Shown: positions 46,304-55,587, counted from the first letter of the stretch. The stretch: 64,000 bases of DNA from Streptomyces griseoluteus (GCF_004784465.1 NZ_SRRU01000001.1:682001-746000); one strand, 5' to 3'. The notes: a model not told the origin generated them from the sequence alone. Program-made: numbers and translations.

Positions 46304-49300
46304 CTACTCCAAGATATCGAGCGCGGGGAGGCTGTCCACGATCTTCATCGTCTCCAGGCTGACCGTGACGATGCGCTTGAGCAGGTCGATGATGTAGCGC
46401 GGGTCGTCGGACCAATCGTTGGGGTCGTTGACGATCTCCGACGCCTTGTCGACCTTGACCTGGTAGCGGTCGATGATCCACTCGATCGCGGAGCGTGCAC
46501 CGAGCTGGTAGCGGTACGCCTCTTCCGGGATGTTGGTCAGCTTGACCCGGGTGTTGTAGATGATCGTCGACTGGTCGGCCTGCCCCTTGCTCTTCGAGAC
46601 CTTCATCTTGGCGACCCGGTACAGCTCGCTGGGGGACGTGGCGGACGCGTCGCCGGCCACCGTCTCGACGATGCCCTTGTACGGCTCGGCCTGCTCGTAG
46701 TTGATGTGCAGGTCGGCGAGCTTACGGCCAGCCTCGGCGAAGCCGTGGAAGTCACGCACCTTGGGGATGCGCGGTAGGGACTTCTTCAGGTCGGCCTTGA
46801 AACGCTCGCGGTACTCCGGGGAATGGAGCAGGCCGTAGGTGTAGAAAAAGACGTCGTCCTTCGTGATGGCTGGGTCGGCATGCACCTTGCGGTAGTCCGC
46901 CAGGACTCCGTCGGTGATGTTGTCGACGCGCTCGTAGCTGTCGCCACTGTCGCCGAAGTCGAAGCCGCCCTCGACGGCAAGTTTGCGGTAGGTGTAGCGG
47001 GCGAAGTGCGGGCCGACGCTCTTGGTACCGACGGCGTGCAGATCCGGCACAGCATCCGTCATCAGGAGCGAGAAGGGCTCGTCAGACCCCGTACCGGTGA
47101 CATAGAAGCCGAAGTTCTCACGGTCTGACGTCGGGAACATCTGCGGCAGCTTGCCGGGACGGTCATTAAGACTCTGATCGAAGTAGACATACTGCCGACA
47201 GAAGGGACGATAAAGGCTAGTAATTACACGGCTTGAATCGAACTCAAATTTTTGCTTTCGCGCAACCTTAGGAATCAGAGTAGAGGACCAGCTGATCTTC
47301 TTTTGATCGAAATCGATGAATCTCTCTACATCCGCAACGCCCGGGGTTGCGATCGCCCGAGCTCTACAGTGGTCAGCAAATTCCTCTACCTGGCCATTGT
47401 AGAATTCGATCATGGATTCCACATTTTCACCAAGCTTCCGCTCAGAGAAGTTGTAGACCCACGCGTCACGGTTGGTTTTGAGTCCGCCAGAGTGCAGTGC
47501 GAAAATGGGCGTCGCCGCCGCGTTCTTATCCTTGTCGCCGATCGCCTGGAACTCTGCAAAGCGTTCGTCGCGCTGGTTGATCCAGTCACCGTCGGCGTTC
47601 GGCTGGAGTTGTTTCCACTCCACGGTACCCAGGTCCTGAGTACGAAGCTCGCTCAGCTTCTCCTCACGGGTGCGGTAGTCCTCAACCTCGTGGTAGTACA
47701 ACTCGCAGTCGGACGCGGGGGTGCCGTTCCTGTCACTCTTGACGAGCATCAGGATGGCGACGGTGTTCCGGCTACCCGAGCCGAAGATCTTGCCGCCTTC
47801 CTTCTTGGACCACTCTCCGGCGGTGCGCTGGTTGCCGCGCAGGTTGTAGCAGTAGATCGCATCGAATTCCTCAACCAGCGACTTGCGCAAGCCGTCGGCC
47901 GTGTTGCCGTCGATGTAGCCGCCGTTGGAGACGAAGGCGACTACACCTTCATCCTCGATGCGGTCGGAAGCCCAGCGGATGGCGCGGATGTAGGAGTCGT
48001 AGAGCGAGTTTTTGAGGGTCGCCGTCGACTTAGCGGCGTATGTCTCCTGGATGCGGCTGTCCAGGGTCTCGTATTTGAGGTTTTTGTTGTCGTCGTTCTG
48101 GTTATCCTGCCCGACCGAGTAAGGCGGATTACCGATGACGACTGTGACCGGCTGACTCTTTTGCCGCTTCGCTCGCTCGCTGTTGCCTTCCAGCACGTCC
48201 ATGCCGTCGAGCTGCGCCGTGCCTTCCGCGAGCTGGAAGGTATCCGCCAGGACGATGCCCTCAAAGGGCCGGTAGTCGCCGCCGGCGAGGTCGTGGAAGG
48301 CTGCCTCGATGTTGACGGCCGCGATGTAGTACGCGAGGAGCACGATCTCGTTGGCGTGCAGTTCGCTGGTGTACTTTCGCAGGAGGTCGTCGGGTTTGAT
48401 GAGCCCGGACTGGAGGAGGCGGACGGGGAAGGTGCCGGTGCCGACGAAGGGGTCGATGATCTGTACACCCTCGTCGGACAGGGACTTGCCGAGGTGCTTG
48501 GTTAGCGCTTGTTCGGTGGAGCGGATGATGAAGTCGACGACCTCGATCGGGGTGTAGACGATGCCGAGGGCGTCGGCTGTCTTGGGCAGGGCGGCCTTGA
48601 AGAATTTGTCGTACAGCTCGACGATGACGCGCTGGCGCCCCTCGTGGTTGTCGATGTCCTGAGCGCGGACCTTGACCGAGTGGTAGAAGCTCTCCAGGGT
48701 CTTGGCCTCGGCGTCGAGCCCCTGGTCGTCGAGGATGTCGAGCATCCCCTGCATGGCCCTGGAGACCGGGTTGTGCTCGGCGAAGTCGTAGTCCTTGAAC
48801 AAGGCGTCGAAGACGGGCTTGGTGACGATGTGCTGGGCGAGCATGTCGACCGCCGCGTCATCACTCACGCCTGGGTTGATGGTCGCGCGCAGCTCGGCGA
48901 CGAACTCCTCGAACGCAGTCCGCTTGTCGGGAAGAGCGAGTGCGGCCTTGATGCGGGTGACGTGGCGCTCAGCGATCTGGGCGATGTCCTTGGCCCAGTC
49001 CTCCCAGTAGTGGCGCTCGCCGACCTTGTCGACGATGCGGGCGTAGATCGCGTCCCGCCAGTCGCTTATGGAGAACAGGGCGTCCTGGATGTGCTGGGCG
49101 CCCTGGGCTTCCTTCTCCTTGGCGTCCTTCGCGGTGTCCGCGGTGCTGGAGCCGTCCTTGTCGCCGACCGCCTCGTCACCCGCACCGATGTGCCCGATGC
49201 CGATGATCTCGGGCTTCTTCTTGTTGAGCTCGATCTGGTTGACGGTCGCGTTGAAGCGGTCGTCGTGGGCACGCAGCGCCTGAAGGACCTGCCAGACGGT

Positions 49301-51214
49301 CTTGAAGCGCTGGTTGTCCGCGAGCGCCTTCTCCGGGGTCATCCCGGCGGGGACGGCGACGGGCAGGATGATGTAGCCGTAGTTCTTGCCCGGCGCGACG
49401 CGCATGACGCGTCCAACGGACTGCACGACATCGACGACGGAGTTGCGCGGGTTGAGGAACAGCACCGCGTCCAGGCTGGGGACGTCCACGCCTTCGGATA
49501 GGCAGCGGGCGTTGGTCAGGATGCGGGCGTTGCTCGGACCGGGGTCCTGCTTGAGCCAGTGGAGGAGCCGGTTGCGTCGCAGGGTATTGAACGTGCCGTC
49601 GACGTGTTCAACCTCGCAGTGCAGCACGTCGTCGTCAGCGTCGTCGTATGCGTCGACGACCTCGTTGAACCGCTCCATGATGGCTTTGGAGTCGGCGATG
49701 GACCGGGAGAACGCAACGGCCCGCTTCATCGGGGCGTCATCCCTGCCGAACCCGGAACCATCGGCGAAGGTGCCAGTGCGCTTCGCTAGGGCGTTCCAGC
49801 AACCAATGATCTTCGCCGCGTCGTCGATCCGTAGCTCGGAGTCGCCTCCAGAAAGACCTTCCTGGATGGTCTTGGCGACCACGTCCTCATCGATGGTGAG
49901 GATGAGGACCTTGTAGTCGGTAAGTAGTCCCTGCTCGACGGCCTTACCGAAGCCAAGACGGTGGAGCTCTGGACCGTACTTGGTCTCGTCGTCCATCGAG
50001 GCGACGGCCGCGGAGGCTCCCTTGGCTTCCTGCTTGGTGTCGTCGCTGTACACGCGCGGGGTGGCGGTCATGTACAGCCGACGGTCGGCGCCGATGAAGC
50101 TGTCGTCGTGGACACGGACGAACGTGGACTCGTCGTGGCCGGACAGGGTGACGCCAGTGGTGCGGTGGGCCTCATCGCACAGGATGAGGTCGAACCGCGG
50201 CATGCCCTGCTTCTGGGCGGCGGAAATCGTGGCGATCGACTGATAGGTCGAGAACACCACCGTCAGGCCCGGCACGGCCTCGACACTGGCCATCTGCGCC
50301 ATCAGCCGGTCGGGGCTGGTCGTCGCCGGCAGGGCGAGGTCGTGGGTCGACATGTCCTTGTCGTCGCCCTGGGCCCTCTGCTTGCCGACCTGGGCATCGG
50401 AGCAGACCGCGAAGGCTCGCAGAGGGACCACGGCCTCATAGAACCACTCACGCAGCGACTGCGAGAGCAGGGCGATGGAGGGCACCAGGAACAGGATGGT
50501 GGTGTGCTCACCCTGGCCAGCCTTGGCCCGCTCCTGCTGAAGCCGTTCGGCGATCTTCAGACTGGTGAAGGTCTTACCGGTGCCGCAGGCCATGATGAGC
50601 TTGCCGCGGTCATCCTTGGCGAAGCCGGCGAAGACGTCGTCGATCGCCGCCTTCTGGTGAGGACGCGGGGTCTTCTTGTCCCGCAGCGTCATCTGAACTT
50701 CGTGGTCGATGCCGGCCGCGGGCAGGTGCCACTGGACAGCGCTGTTCGCGATGTCGGCCAGTCCTATCCGGGTGACGAAGATCTGCTGGTCGCTGAGCGC
50801 GGCTTCGGCGTTGTCGCTCCACCTGTCCGTCGTGGAGATGATCATCCGACGGGTGAAGGCGCCCTTGCCGGAGGCAGTGAAGAAGGAGTCGATGTCTTCC
50901 TTGCGGACCGTGTGATGCGGCTCGTAGAACTTGCACTGGATGGCGCAGAAGCCGCCGGTCTCACGATCCTGTGCAACCAGGTCGATGCCCGTGTCGCGCT
51001 TGTCCTGCTCTGCCCCCGGCCAGTCGGCCCACATCCATACCCTGGTGAACTGCTCAGTCCACTCCGGATCGGTGCTGAGGTACTGGACCATGAGCTCCTC
51101 GAAGCGGGTCCCCCGATCCCGGTTCACGGTGGATCCGTCACGGATCGCCTTGAGAACGTCGTGCACCGTCGTCGTGGTCTCAGTCAACTCGCTCCGCACC
51201 CCATCACCGTCCAT
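46304..51214 (-). CDS. Type ISP restriction-modification enzyme (single chain)
   Basis: About 1,636 aa from ATG 51214; ATG 51280 is an alternative, and neither has a strong ribosome site. From the N-terminus: an Mrr-type nuclease (D78...Q93-C-K95), a superfamily 2 helicase/translocase (ACGTGKT at about 210, CDEAH), a coupler, an N6-adenine methyltransferase (DPFVGTGTF near 920, GNPPY near 1028) and a C-terminal target-recognition domain. This is the LlaGI/LlaBIII architecture: one polypeptide that methylates and also cuts after converging translocation. It protects host and element against unmethylated DNA. GC is slightly lower than the core. Confidence 0.93.
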   Translation of the reverse strand: MDGDGVRSELTETTTTVHDVLKAIRDGSTVNRDRGTRFEELMVQYLSTDPEWTEQFTRVWMWADWPGAEQDKRDTGIDLVAQDRETGGFCAIQCKFYEPHHTVRKEDIDSFFTASGKGAFTRRMIISTTDRWSDNAEAALSDQQIFVTRIGLADIANSAVQWHLPAAGIDHEVQMTLRDKKTPRPHQKAAIDDVFAGFAKDDRGKLIMACGTGKTFTSLKIAERLQQERAKAGQGEHTTILFLVPSIALLSQSLREWFYEAVVPLRAFAVCSDAQVGKQRAQGDDKDMSTHDLALPATTSPDRLMAQMASVEAVPGLTVVFSTYQSIATISAAQKQGMPRFDLILCDEAHRTTGVTLSGHDESTFVRVHDDSFIGADRRLYMTATPRVYSDDTKQEAKGASAAVASMDDETKYGPELHRLGFGKAVEQGLLTDYKVLILTIDEDVVAKTIQEGLSGGDSELRIDDAAKIIGCWNALAKRTGTFADGSGFGRDDAPMKRAVAFSRSIADSKAIMERFNEVVDAYDDADDDVLHCEVEHVDGTFNTLRRNRLLHWLKQDPGPSNARILTNARCLSEGVDVPSLDAVLFLNPRNSVVDVVQSVGRVMRVAPGKNYGYIILPVAVPAGMTPEKALADNQRFKTVWQVLQALRAHDDRFNATVNQIELNKKKPEIIGIGHIGAGDEAVGDKDGSSTADTAKDAKEKEAQGAQHIQDALFSISDWRDAIYARIVDKVGERHYWEDWAKDIAQIAERHVTRIKAALALPDKRTAFEEFVAELRATINPGVSDDAAVDMLAQHIVTKPVFDALFKDYDFAEHNPVSRAMQGMLDILDDQGLDAEAKTLESFYHSVKVRAQDIDNHEGRQRVIVELYDKFFKAALPKTADALGIVYTPIEVVDFIIRSTEQALTKHLGKSLSDEGVQIIDPFVGTGTFPVRLLQSGLIKPDDLLRKYTSELHANEIVLLAYYIAAVNIEAAFHDLAGGDYRPFEGIVLADTFQLAEGTAQLDGMDVLEGNSERAKRQKSQPVTVVIGNPPYSVGQDNQNDDNKNLKYETLDSRIQETYAAKSTATLKNSLYDSYIRAIRWASDRIEDEGVVAFVSNGGYIDGNTADGLRKSLVEEFDAIYCYNLRGNQRTAGEWSKKEGGKIFGSGSRNTVAILMLVKSDRNGTPASDCELYYHEVEDYRTREEKLSELRTQDLGTVEWKQLQPNADGDWINQRDERFAEFQAIGDKDKNAAATPIFALHSGGLKTNRDAWVYNFSERKLGENVESMIEFYNGQVEEFADHCRARAIATPGVADVERFIDFDQKKISWSSTLIPKVARKQKFEFDSSRVITSLYRPFCRQYVYFDQSLNDRPGKLPQMFPTSDRENFGFYVTGTGSDEPFSLLMTDAVPDLHAVGTKSVGPHFARYTYRKLAVEGGFDFGDSGDSYERVDNITDGVLADYRKVHADPAITKDDVFFYTYGLLHSPEYRERFKADLKKSLPRIPKVRDFHGFAEAGRKLADLHINYEQAEPYKGIVETVAGDASATSPSELYRVAKMKVSKSKGQADQSTIIYNTRVKLTNIPEEAYRYQLGARSAIEWIIDRYQVKVDKASEIVNDPNDWSDDPRYIIDLLKRIVTVSLETMKIVDSLPALDILE

Positions 51215-51371
51215 GGCGCACCTGCCGGACGCCGGATTGTTTCCACTGAAAAGCTTCACAACTCTACTGCTCAAGTCCATGATCTAATTTCGATCAGGAA
51301 CTTTCGATAGGGCCTTCAGCTAGCCCATCACGGGCAGTTCGCCCACGCAGCATTACCCACCCCTCACCCCT

Positions 51372-51521
51372 GCTCCCATCCCGTCCGCCGTCGACCCACA
51401 CACCGTGGAGCGGGCGTGGTTCAGGGCGTCAAGGTGGAGCGCGCCACTGTACGAACGACCTTGACGCCCTGGGCCGCGTCTGCTCGGCTCTGCCTGGGTC
51501 GGCGGTGGACGGGATGGGAGC
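51372..51521 (+). other. Long double-stem hairpin, non-coding
   Basis: Outer arms 51372-51398 / 51495-51521 pair over 27 bp. A symmetric 9-by-9 internal loop follows, then 51408-51435 / 51458-51485 pair over 28 bp around a 22-nt loop (14 bp of this are perfect). All seven non-Watson-Crick positions are G-T on the plus strand, so the fold is stable only for plus-strand RNA or single-stranded DNA. It lies between the Type ISP gene and the XRE regulator, in about 590 bp with no gene. Candidates are a single-strand origin for rolling-circle replication, a transfer-related site, or a structured RNA. Confidence 0.75.
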
Positions 51522-51866
51522 CCACCACCCTCACCACGATGTGCCCGCGGTCGGCAACGGTGCCCCTCCATCCCGGTGCCGGCCGATCCCCCGCCGGAGG
51601 CATCGTCTTGACCGTGGTTGCTTCGTGCGGTGATCGACTCACGGTTCTCGGCTCGCCCATCTGTGCGCGGCGCGGGCGCTGGCCGGGCTGGAGCGGGGCG
51701 TAGACAGGAGCGCAGGCCCGGCCGGGGGCCGGGCCGCGTGCGGGGAGCGGAGCGAGCCGCCTTGAACCAGTAGAGAAAGTTTGAATCACGCTCGGCACTG
51801 CTGCTGAGCACTGTGGCTCGCGTACCCAATCCGGCGTCTGCTGCTCCGTGGTGTAGAACGCTGACT
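51522..51866. promoter_or_regulatory. Rest of the non-coding block before the XRE gene
   Basis: 345 bp with a further short GC dyad (GGCCCGGC / GCCGGGCC near 51715-51735). No credible gene. The promoter of the regulator at 51867 should lie in the AT-richer part around 51,770-51,860. Confidence 0.45.
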
Positions 51867-52718
51867 ATGGGGAGTGAGCGACGGGAGCGGATGAAGGCGC
51901 TTGGGGTCCGGCTTCGGGGCCTGCGTGCTGAAGCTGGCCTGACAGGTGCTGTGTTGGCGCAACGGGCTGGCGTAGGACAGCCCACCGTGTCCAAGGTGGA
52001 GAACGGGCGCATGGTCCCGAGCTTCGATGTCCTCGACCGGCTCTCTCGTGCTCTCGGCCTTGATGACGCGTCAGCTCGTGAGGTGCGTGACCTCCTGGTC
52101 GCCGTCGAGGCTGCCACTGACGCCAGGCTGGCATCCGATGATGACGGCGTTGCCGGGGCTGTCCTCGATGACGCCGTGAGGTCGGCTCGGCTGGTGCAGT
52201 CGTTCCAGTGCGTGGTGCTGCCGGCCATGCTTCAGAGCGCGGAGTACGCCCGCCACGTCTTCCAGAGTGCGCCGAATCCAACGCCTGAGGCAGTTGGCCG
52301 GGCTGTCGCTGCCCGGGTGGAACGGCAGAGTGCGCTGTACGAGTCGGGGCGCGAGTTCGTGTTCGTGCTGACGGAAGCCGTGTTGCGCACCTGGCCTGGC
52401 AGTCCGGCTTTGATGCTTGCTCAGCTCGACCGGCTGCTGGCCGTGGAGAGTCTGAGTTCGGTTCGGCTCGGGGTCATGCCGTGGCGTCGGGCGGTACCAG
52501 TGCTGCCTCGGCACGGCTTCACGTTGTGCGACCAACGAGCCGTCGTCATCGAGACGTTCACCAGTGAGCAGTTGGTGGCCGACCCGGCTGAGGTGGCCGC
52601 GTACGGGGAGACGTTCAAGCGCTTCGAGCGGGCTGCCGTCTTCGGTGGCGAGGTACGTGAGCTGTTGTTGCGGGTGATGCAGGAGTTCCGTGACTTGGGG
52701 GACGCCGCCACTCCTTAG
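51867..52718 (+). CDS. XRE-family regulator with DUF5753 domain
   Basis: 283 aa from ATG 51867. N-terminal HTH (LRAEAGLTGAVLAQRAGVGQ, PTVSKVENGR at about 17-50) and a C-terminal DUF5753 domain (FQCVVLPAMLQSAEYAR, VLTEAVLRTW, RLGVMPW). Such proteins usually sit next to a small DUF397 gene, but here the next gene is a GHKL ATPase. It is the best candidate for the repressor that reads the GTCTAG-N4-CTAGAC palindromes in the element, though no binding evidence is visible. Confidence 0.9.
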   Translation: MGSERRERMKALGVRLRGLRAEAGLTGAVLAQRAGVGQPTVSKVENGRMVPSFDVLDRLSRALGLDDASAREVRDLLVAVEAATDARLASDDDGVAGAVLDDAVRSARLVQSFQCVVLPAMLQSAEYARHVFQSAPNPTPEAVGRAVAARVERQSALYESGREFVFVLTEAVLRTWPGSPALMLAQLDRLLAVESLSSVRLGVMPWRRAVPVLPRHGFTLCDQRAVVIETFTSEQLVADPAEVAAYGETFKRFERAAVFGGEVRELLLRVMQEFRDLGDAATP

Positions 52719-52781
52719 AGGAATAATTCCTCTGGATGCCTGGTCCTCCGGCCCGACCTAGGAATACGCTGCCGCTGCACT

Positions 52782-52797
52782 GTCTAGCCCCCTAGAC
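52782..52797. promoter_or_regulatory. AICE operator copy 1
   Basis: GTCTAG-CCCC-CTAGAC, a perfect 6-bp palindrome with 4-bp spacer, 19 bp before the GHKL ATPase start. Related copies lie at 53338, 55127/55163 and 58477. Confidence 0.75.
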
Positions 52798-52815
52798 GAA
52801 CAGAGGTGTTTTCCC

Positions 52816-53205
52816 ATGCTCAAAAAGTGGTGCCGTGCCTTCCCCGGCCTCGCAGAAGAAGTGGCCCACGCCCGGCACTTCGTCGCATCGCTCACCGCAC
52901 AGCTTGGCGCAGTCGATGACGCCGTCCTGGTCGTGAGCGAATTGGCGACGAACGCTGTACGGCACTCGCTCAGCGGCTCGGCCCACGGCTGGTTCCTCGT
53001 GGTTGTGGGCTTCAGTGACGATCTCGTGCGTATCGAGGTGATCGACCAGGGCGGTGATCGCGAGCCGCACCTGTGCGACGCGGCCAGCCAGGAAGAGGGC
53101 GGCCGCGGACTGTTACTGATCGCGAGCTGCGCCAAGGACTGGGGTGTGAAGAACTGGCCCGACGGGCGTTCCGTGTGGGCCGAAGTGGCGCGGGAGAGGG
53201 TGTGA
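52816..53205 (+). CDS. GHKL ATPase (anti-sigma/RsbW-like)
   Basis: 129 aa from ATG 52816. A stand-alone HATPase domain: N-box SELATNAVRHS, G1-like VIDQGG and G2-like GGRGLLLIAS. These are typical of actinobacterial RsbW-type ATP-binding proteins that bind sigma factors or phosphorylate antagonists. It is followed by an HTH protein and a PP2C-like protein, the usual parts of a partner switch. No STAS antagonist gene is visible. Confidence 0.85.
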   Translation: MLKKWCRAFPGLAEEVAHARHFVASLTAQLGAVDDAVLVVSELATNAVRHSLSGSAHGWFLVVVGFSDDLVRIEVIDQGGDREPHLCDAASQEEGGRGLLLIASCAKDWGVKNWPDGRSVWAEVARERV

Positions 53206-53337
53206 CCGCGCTCTGCTGGACGAGTGTCCGCCACTGCTCGACGGGTTGTGGCGTGTGACTCCTCGGGGCGTGCCTCGGTGGCGGTCGCGGTTCTATGTGG
53301 TCGGTGTTCGTACAGGACGGCGCCTGCCGCCCATTCC

Positions 53338-53353
53338 GTCTAGGGCCCTAGAC
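53338..53353. promoter_or_regulatory. AICE operator copy 2
   Basis: GTCTAG-GGCC-CTAGAC, a perfect palindrome, 27 bp before the ATG of the HTH protein gene. The spacer differs from copy 1 but the half-sites are identical. Confidence 0.75.
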
Positions 53354-53380
53354 TCCTGGGTACTGCTAGGAGGTGAGGTC

Positions 53381-54232
53381 ATGTCGGACGAGCTGCAGCG
53401 GATCATGGCGATAGATGATCCGTACCTGCTACTGCGCGAGGTCACCACCAGGTTGGCCGACGCGCAGCAGGAGGTGACCGAACTGGCTCGCCTCCGCCGT
53501 CGCGTGGTGCAGGACCTGCATGCGCAAGGGCTCTCATACGCGCAGATCGCCGCGAAGGCCGGTCTGAGCCGCGGGCGCATCCACCAGATCCGGCACACCG
53601 GCCCGGCGCCGGAAGGCGCCTTCCTCGGTAGGGGTGCCGTCACTGTCGCCACCCCGCTGCGGCGCGACGACGAGCGTGGGCGGACGGTCGTCGCGGTGGA
53701 CGACGTCAGTTCCGGCAAGCGCCTGGAGGACCTGGCGCGGTCGTACGGGCTCGATGTCACCTCGGAACACGTTCCGGTGAGTGGCGACATCGACCTGAAC
53801 CGCGACGGCCTGGTCGTCGTCTGCGGTCCGCGCATGTCCCAGGAGATGTGGGACACCTACGCGCAAGATCCCGTCCTGCACTGGGAGCGTGCGGAAGACG
53901 GACCCTGGACGGTGGTCGACCGGCAGACCGGCACCGTGCACCGGTCGGGGCAGGACAGTGAACCGGCCCGGTCATACGACGTGGGCTATCTCGGTCGGCT
54001 GTCGCGCCCCGACGGCGAGGGCTCGCTGCTCGCCATCGCCGGCATCCACACCCAAGGAAGCCTCGGCGTCGTGCAGCTGCTCGCCAGTGACCTCAATACG
54101 CTGTGGGGGCAAGTGGGGGACCACCGCTTCTCCACCCTCGTGGGTGTCGAGTACGACCCGGAGACCAGCGAACCGCAGTCCGTCGAATTGCTCTGCCCCC
54201 TGTATCGGCACGACGAGGAGACCACTGCGTGA
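53381..54232 (+). CDS. Element-encoded HTH protein, sigma-like
   Basis: 283 aa from ATG 53381 behind AGGAGGTGAGG. N-terminal 30 residues helical, then an HTH like sigma-70 region 4 or the Homeodomain-like class (LSYAQIAAKAGLSRGRIHQIR at about 48-68). The C-terminal 200 residues contain VVVCGPRMSQEMW, QTGTVHRSGQD, LLAIAGIHTQGSLGVVQLL, a domain resembling nucleotide-sensing proteins often seen in AICEs. It has a GTGA overlap with the PP2C-like gene. It may be a regulator of element genes or a host-state sensor. Confidence 0.75.
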   Translation: MSDELQRIMAIDDPYLLLREVTTRLADAQQEVTELARLRRRVVQDLHAQGLSYAQIAAKAGLSRGRIHQIRHTGPAPEGAFLGRGAVTVATPLRRDDERGRTVVAVDDVSSGKRLEDLARSYGLDVTSEHVPVSGDIDLNRDGLVVVCGPRMSQEMWDTYAQDPVLHWERAEDGPWTVVDRQTGTVHRSGQDSEPARSYDVGYLGRLSRPDGEGSLLAIAGIHTQGSLGVVQLLASDLNTLWGQVGDHRFSTLVGVEYDPETSEPQSVELLCPLYRHDEETTA

Positions 54233-55050
54233 GGTTCGCCCTCGCCACCCAGCCTGCCGATCCCGAACGCGAGAACGAAGACTTCGCCGCAGTCGCTACC
54301 GGCGCAGCCGTGCTCCTCGACGGTGCCGGCGTCGGCGGGGTAGAAACGGGCTGCATGCACGGGGTCGCCTGGTTCTCCGGAACGCTGGGCGCCCTGCTGC
54401 TGCGCAGCATCGCGGCCCATCCTTCCCGGTCGCTGGCCGAGTGTCTGGGCGACTCGATCGGCGTTGTCCGTTCCTTGCACGAGGACAGTTGCGACCTCGC
54501 TTACCGAGCCAGCCCGACGAGTACGGTCGTCGCCGCCAGAGTCGGCGGGGGAGCCCTGGAGTACCTCGTCCTTGGTGACTCCACCCTTCTCCTCGCCGAC
54601 GGCGATGGGGGAACGGAGGTCGTCACCGACCGGCGCCTGGACGTGGTCGGTAAGCGACTGCGCGGACCAGTCGACGCACTGCCCACGGGCTCGCCCGAAC
54701 ACTCCGCGGCGCTTGCCGAGTACCGCGATGCCCTGACGGGCCTCCGCAACCAGCCAGATGGTTTCTGGATCGCCGGCCCCGACCCGCGCGCCGCCGAAAA
54801 CGCTCTGACCGGGACGGTCCCCCTCGACTCGCTGGTATCCGTGACGCTGATGAGCGACGGCGCGACGCGACTCGTCGACCGCTTTGAGCTGGCGGACTGG
54901 CGAGGGGCGTTGGCCGTTCTCAACTCCGACGGTCCGAGTGAGCTGATCCGACGCGTGCGGGAGGCCGAGGGCGAGGACCCCGATGGTCGGCGCTGGCCGC
55001 GTGGCAAGGCTCGCGACGACGCGACTGCCCTCCACTGGTTCCTGCCGTAG
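54229..55050 (+). CDS. Element PP2C-like protein, paralogue of 21476-22279
   Basis: 273 aa from GTG 54229, overlapping the previous stop. PPM-fold motifs: NEDFAAV, VLLDGAG, LMSDGATRL and C-terminal RDDATAL. The same order is seen in the chromosomal protein at 21476-22279, with clear similarity in the first and last thirds. The predicted metal ligands are kept, so phosphatase activity is plausible. Together with the GHKL ATPase it could form a reversible phosphorylation switch over element transfer. Confidence 0.78.
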   Translation: MRFALATQPADPERENEDFAAVATGAAVLLDGAGVGGVETGCMHGVAWFSGTLGALLLRSIAAHPSRSLAECLGDSIGVVRSLHEDSCDLAYRASPTSTVVAARVGGGALEYLVLGDSTLLLADGDGGTEVVTDRRLDVVGKRLRGPVDALPTGSPEHSAALAEYRDALTGLRNQPDGFWIAGPDPRAAENALTGTVPLDSLVSVTLMSDGATRLVDRFELADWRGALAVLNSDGPSELIRRVREAEGEDPDGRRWPRGKARDDATALHWFLP

Positions 55051-55083
55051 CGCGCTTCCGCTAGTCCGAGGCGCGTTCGTATA

Positions 55084-55177
55084 CCCCCCTAGACAGTTGA
55101 CGGGTCGTCGGCTACCTTTACCGTCAACCCCCCTAGACAGTCCGGGAGGGGCTCCCCCTCTGCTGTCTAGGGGGGTA
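55084..55177. promoter_or_regulatory. Operator cluster upstream of the tra operon
   Basis: Three CCCCCCTAGACAG-type sites lie within 94 bp. The second (55127-55140) and third (55163-55176) form a perfect 14-bp inverted repeat around a 22-nt spacer, which itself holds GGGAG/CTCCC. All share the CTAGAC half-site of the palindromes elsewhere in the element. The cluster ends 57 bp before the first tra gene start. Confidence 0.72.
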
Positions 55178-55234
55178 TCCGGATCGGATGGCGCCGAGCA
55201 ACAAGCGCGTCGACAACCCAGTGAGGTACAGACA

Positions 55235-55582
55235 ATGCGTGTAATCCCCGTGGACACTTCGGCCGCGACGCTCCTCGTCACCAAACTGCCCGAGGTCAAG
55301 GTGAAGGACCGGCAGACCGGTGAGATCGCCGTCGACCCGGTGACCAATCAGCGGCTGATGACGCTGGAGCTGGTGTTCATCGCGGCCGGTGGCTCCGACA
55401 TGATCAAGGTCACCGTTCCCGAACAGGGCATCGGTGAGGGCTTGGTGATGGGCGCCCCGGTCATCCTGTCCGGCCTGGTGGCCCGGCCCTGGGAGAGTGA
55501 GTTCGGCGGCCGCAGCCGTCACGGCATCGCCTACCGGGCGGACGCCGTCATGGTCAGCGCCCCGGCTGCGGTGCAGGGCTGA
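55235..55582 (+). CDS. Conserved AICE protein upstream of traB
   Basis: 115 aa from ATG 55235 (GTGAGG upstream). Beta-rich: LLVTKLPEVKVKDRQTGEI, LMTLELVFIAAGG, IKVTVPEQG, LSGLVARPWE, resembling small OB-like folds. It is 5 bp before the traB-like gene. Proteins like this recur just upstream of the translocase in Streptomyces plasmids and AICEs, role unknown; a single-stranded DNA-binding function is a guess from fold. Confidence 0.65.
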   Translation: MRVIPVDTSAATLLVTKLPEVKVKDRQTGEIAVDPVTNQRLMTLELVFIAAGGSDMIKVTVPEQGIGEGLVMGAPVILSGLVARPWESEFGGRSRHGIAYRADAVMVSAPAAVQG

Positions 55583-55587
55583 CCGCC

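Noticed and set aside
47252..49501. Long plus-strand frames opposite the Type ISP gene
   Set aside because: Antisense shadows; the minus strand has complete nuclease, helicase and methyltransferase motifs.
51372..51521. Hairpin as retron non-coding RNA
   Set aside because: No reverse transcriptase gene occurs nearby or anywhere in the window.
55127..55176. 14-bp inverted repeat as a plain terminator of the PP2C-like gene
   Set aside because: It lacks a T-run and its arms contain the CTAGAC half-sites found at other promoters in the element, so an operator is the better reading, although attenuation remains possible.
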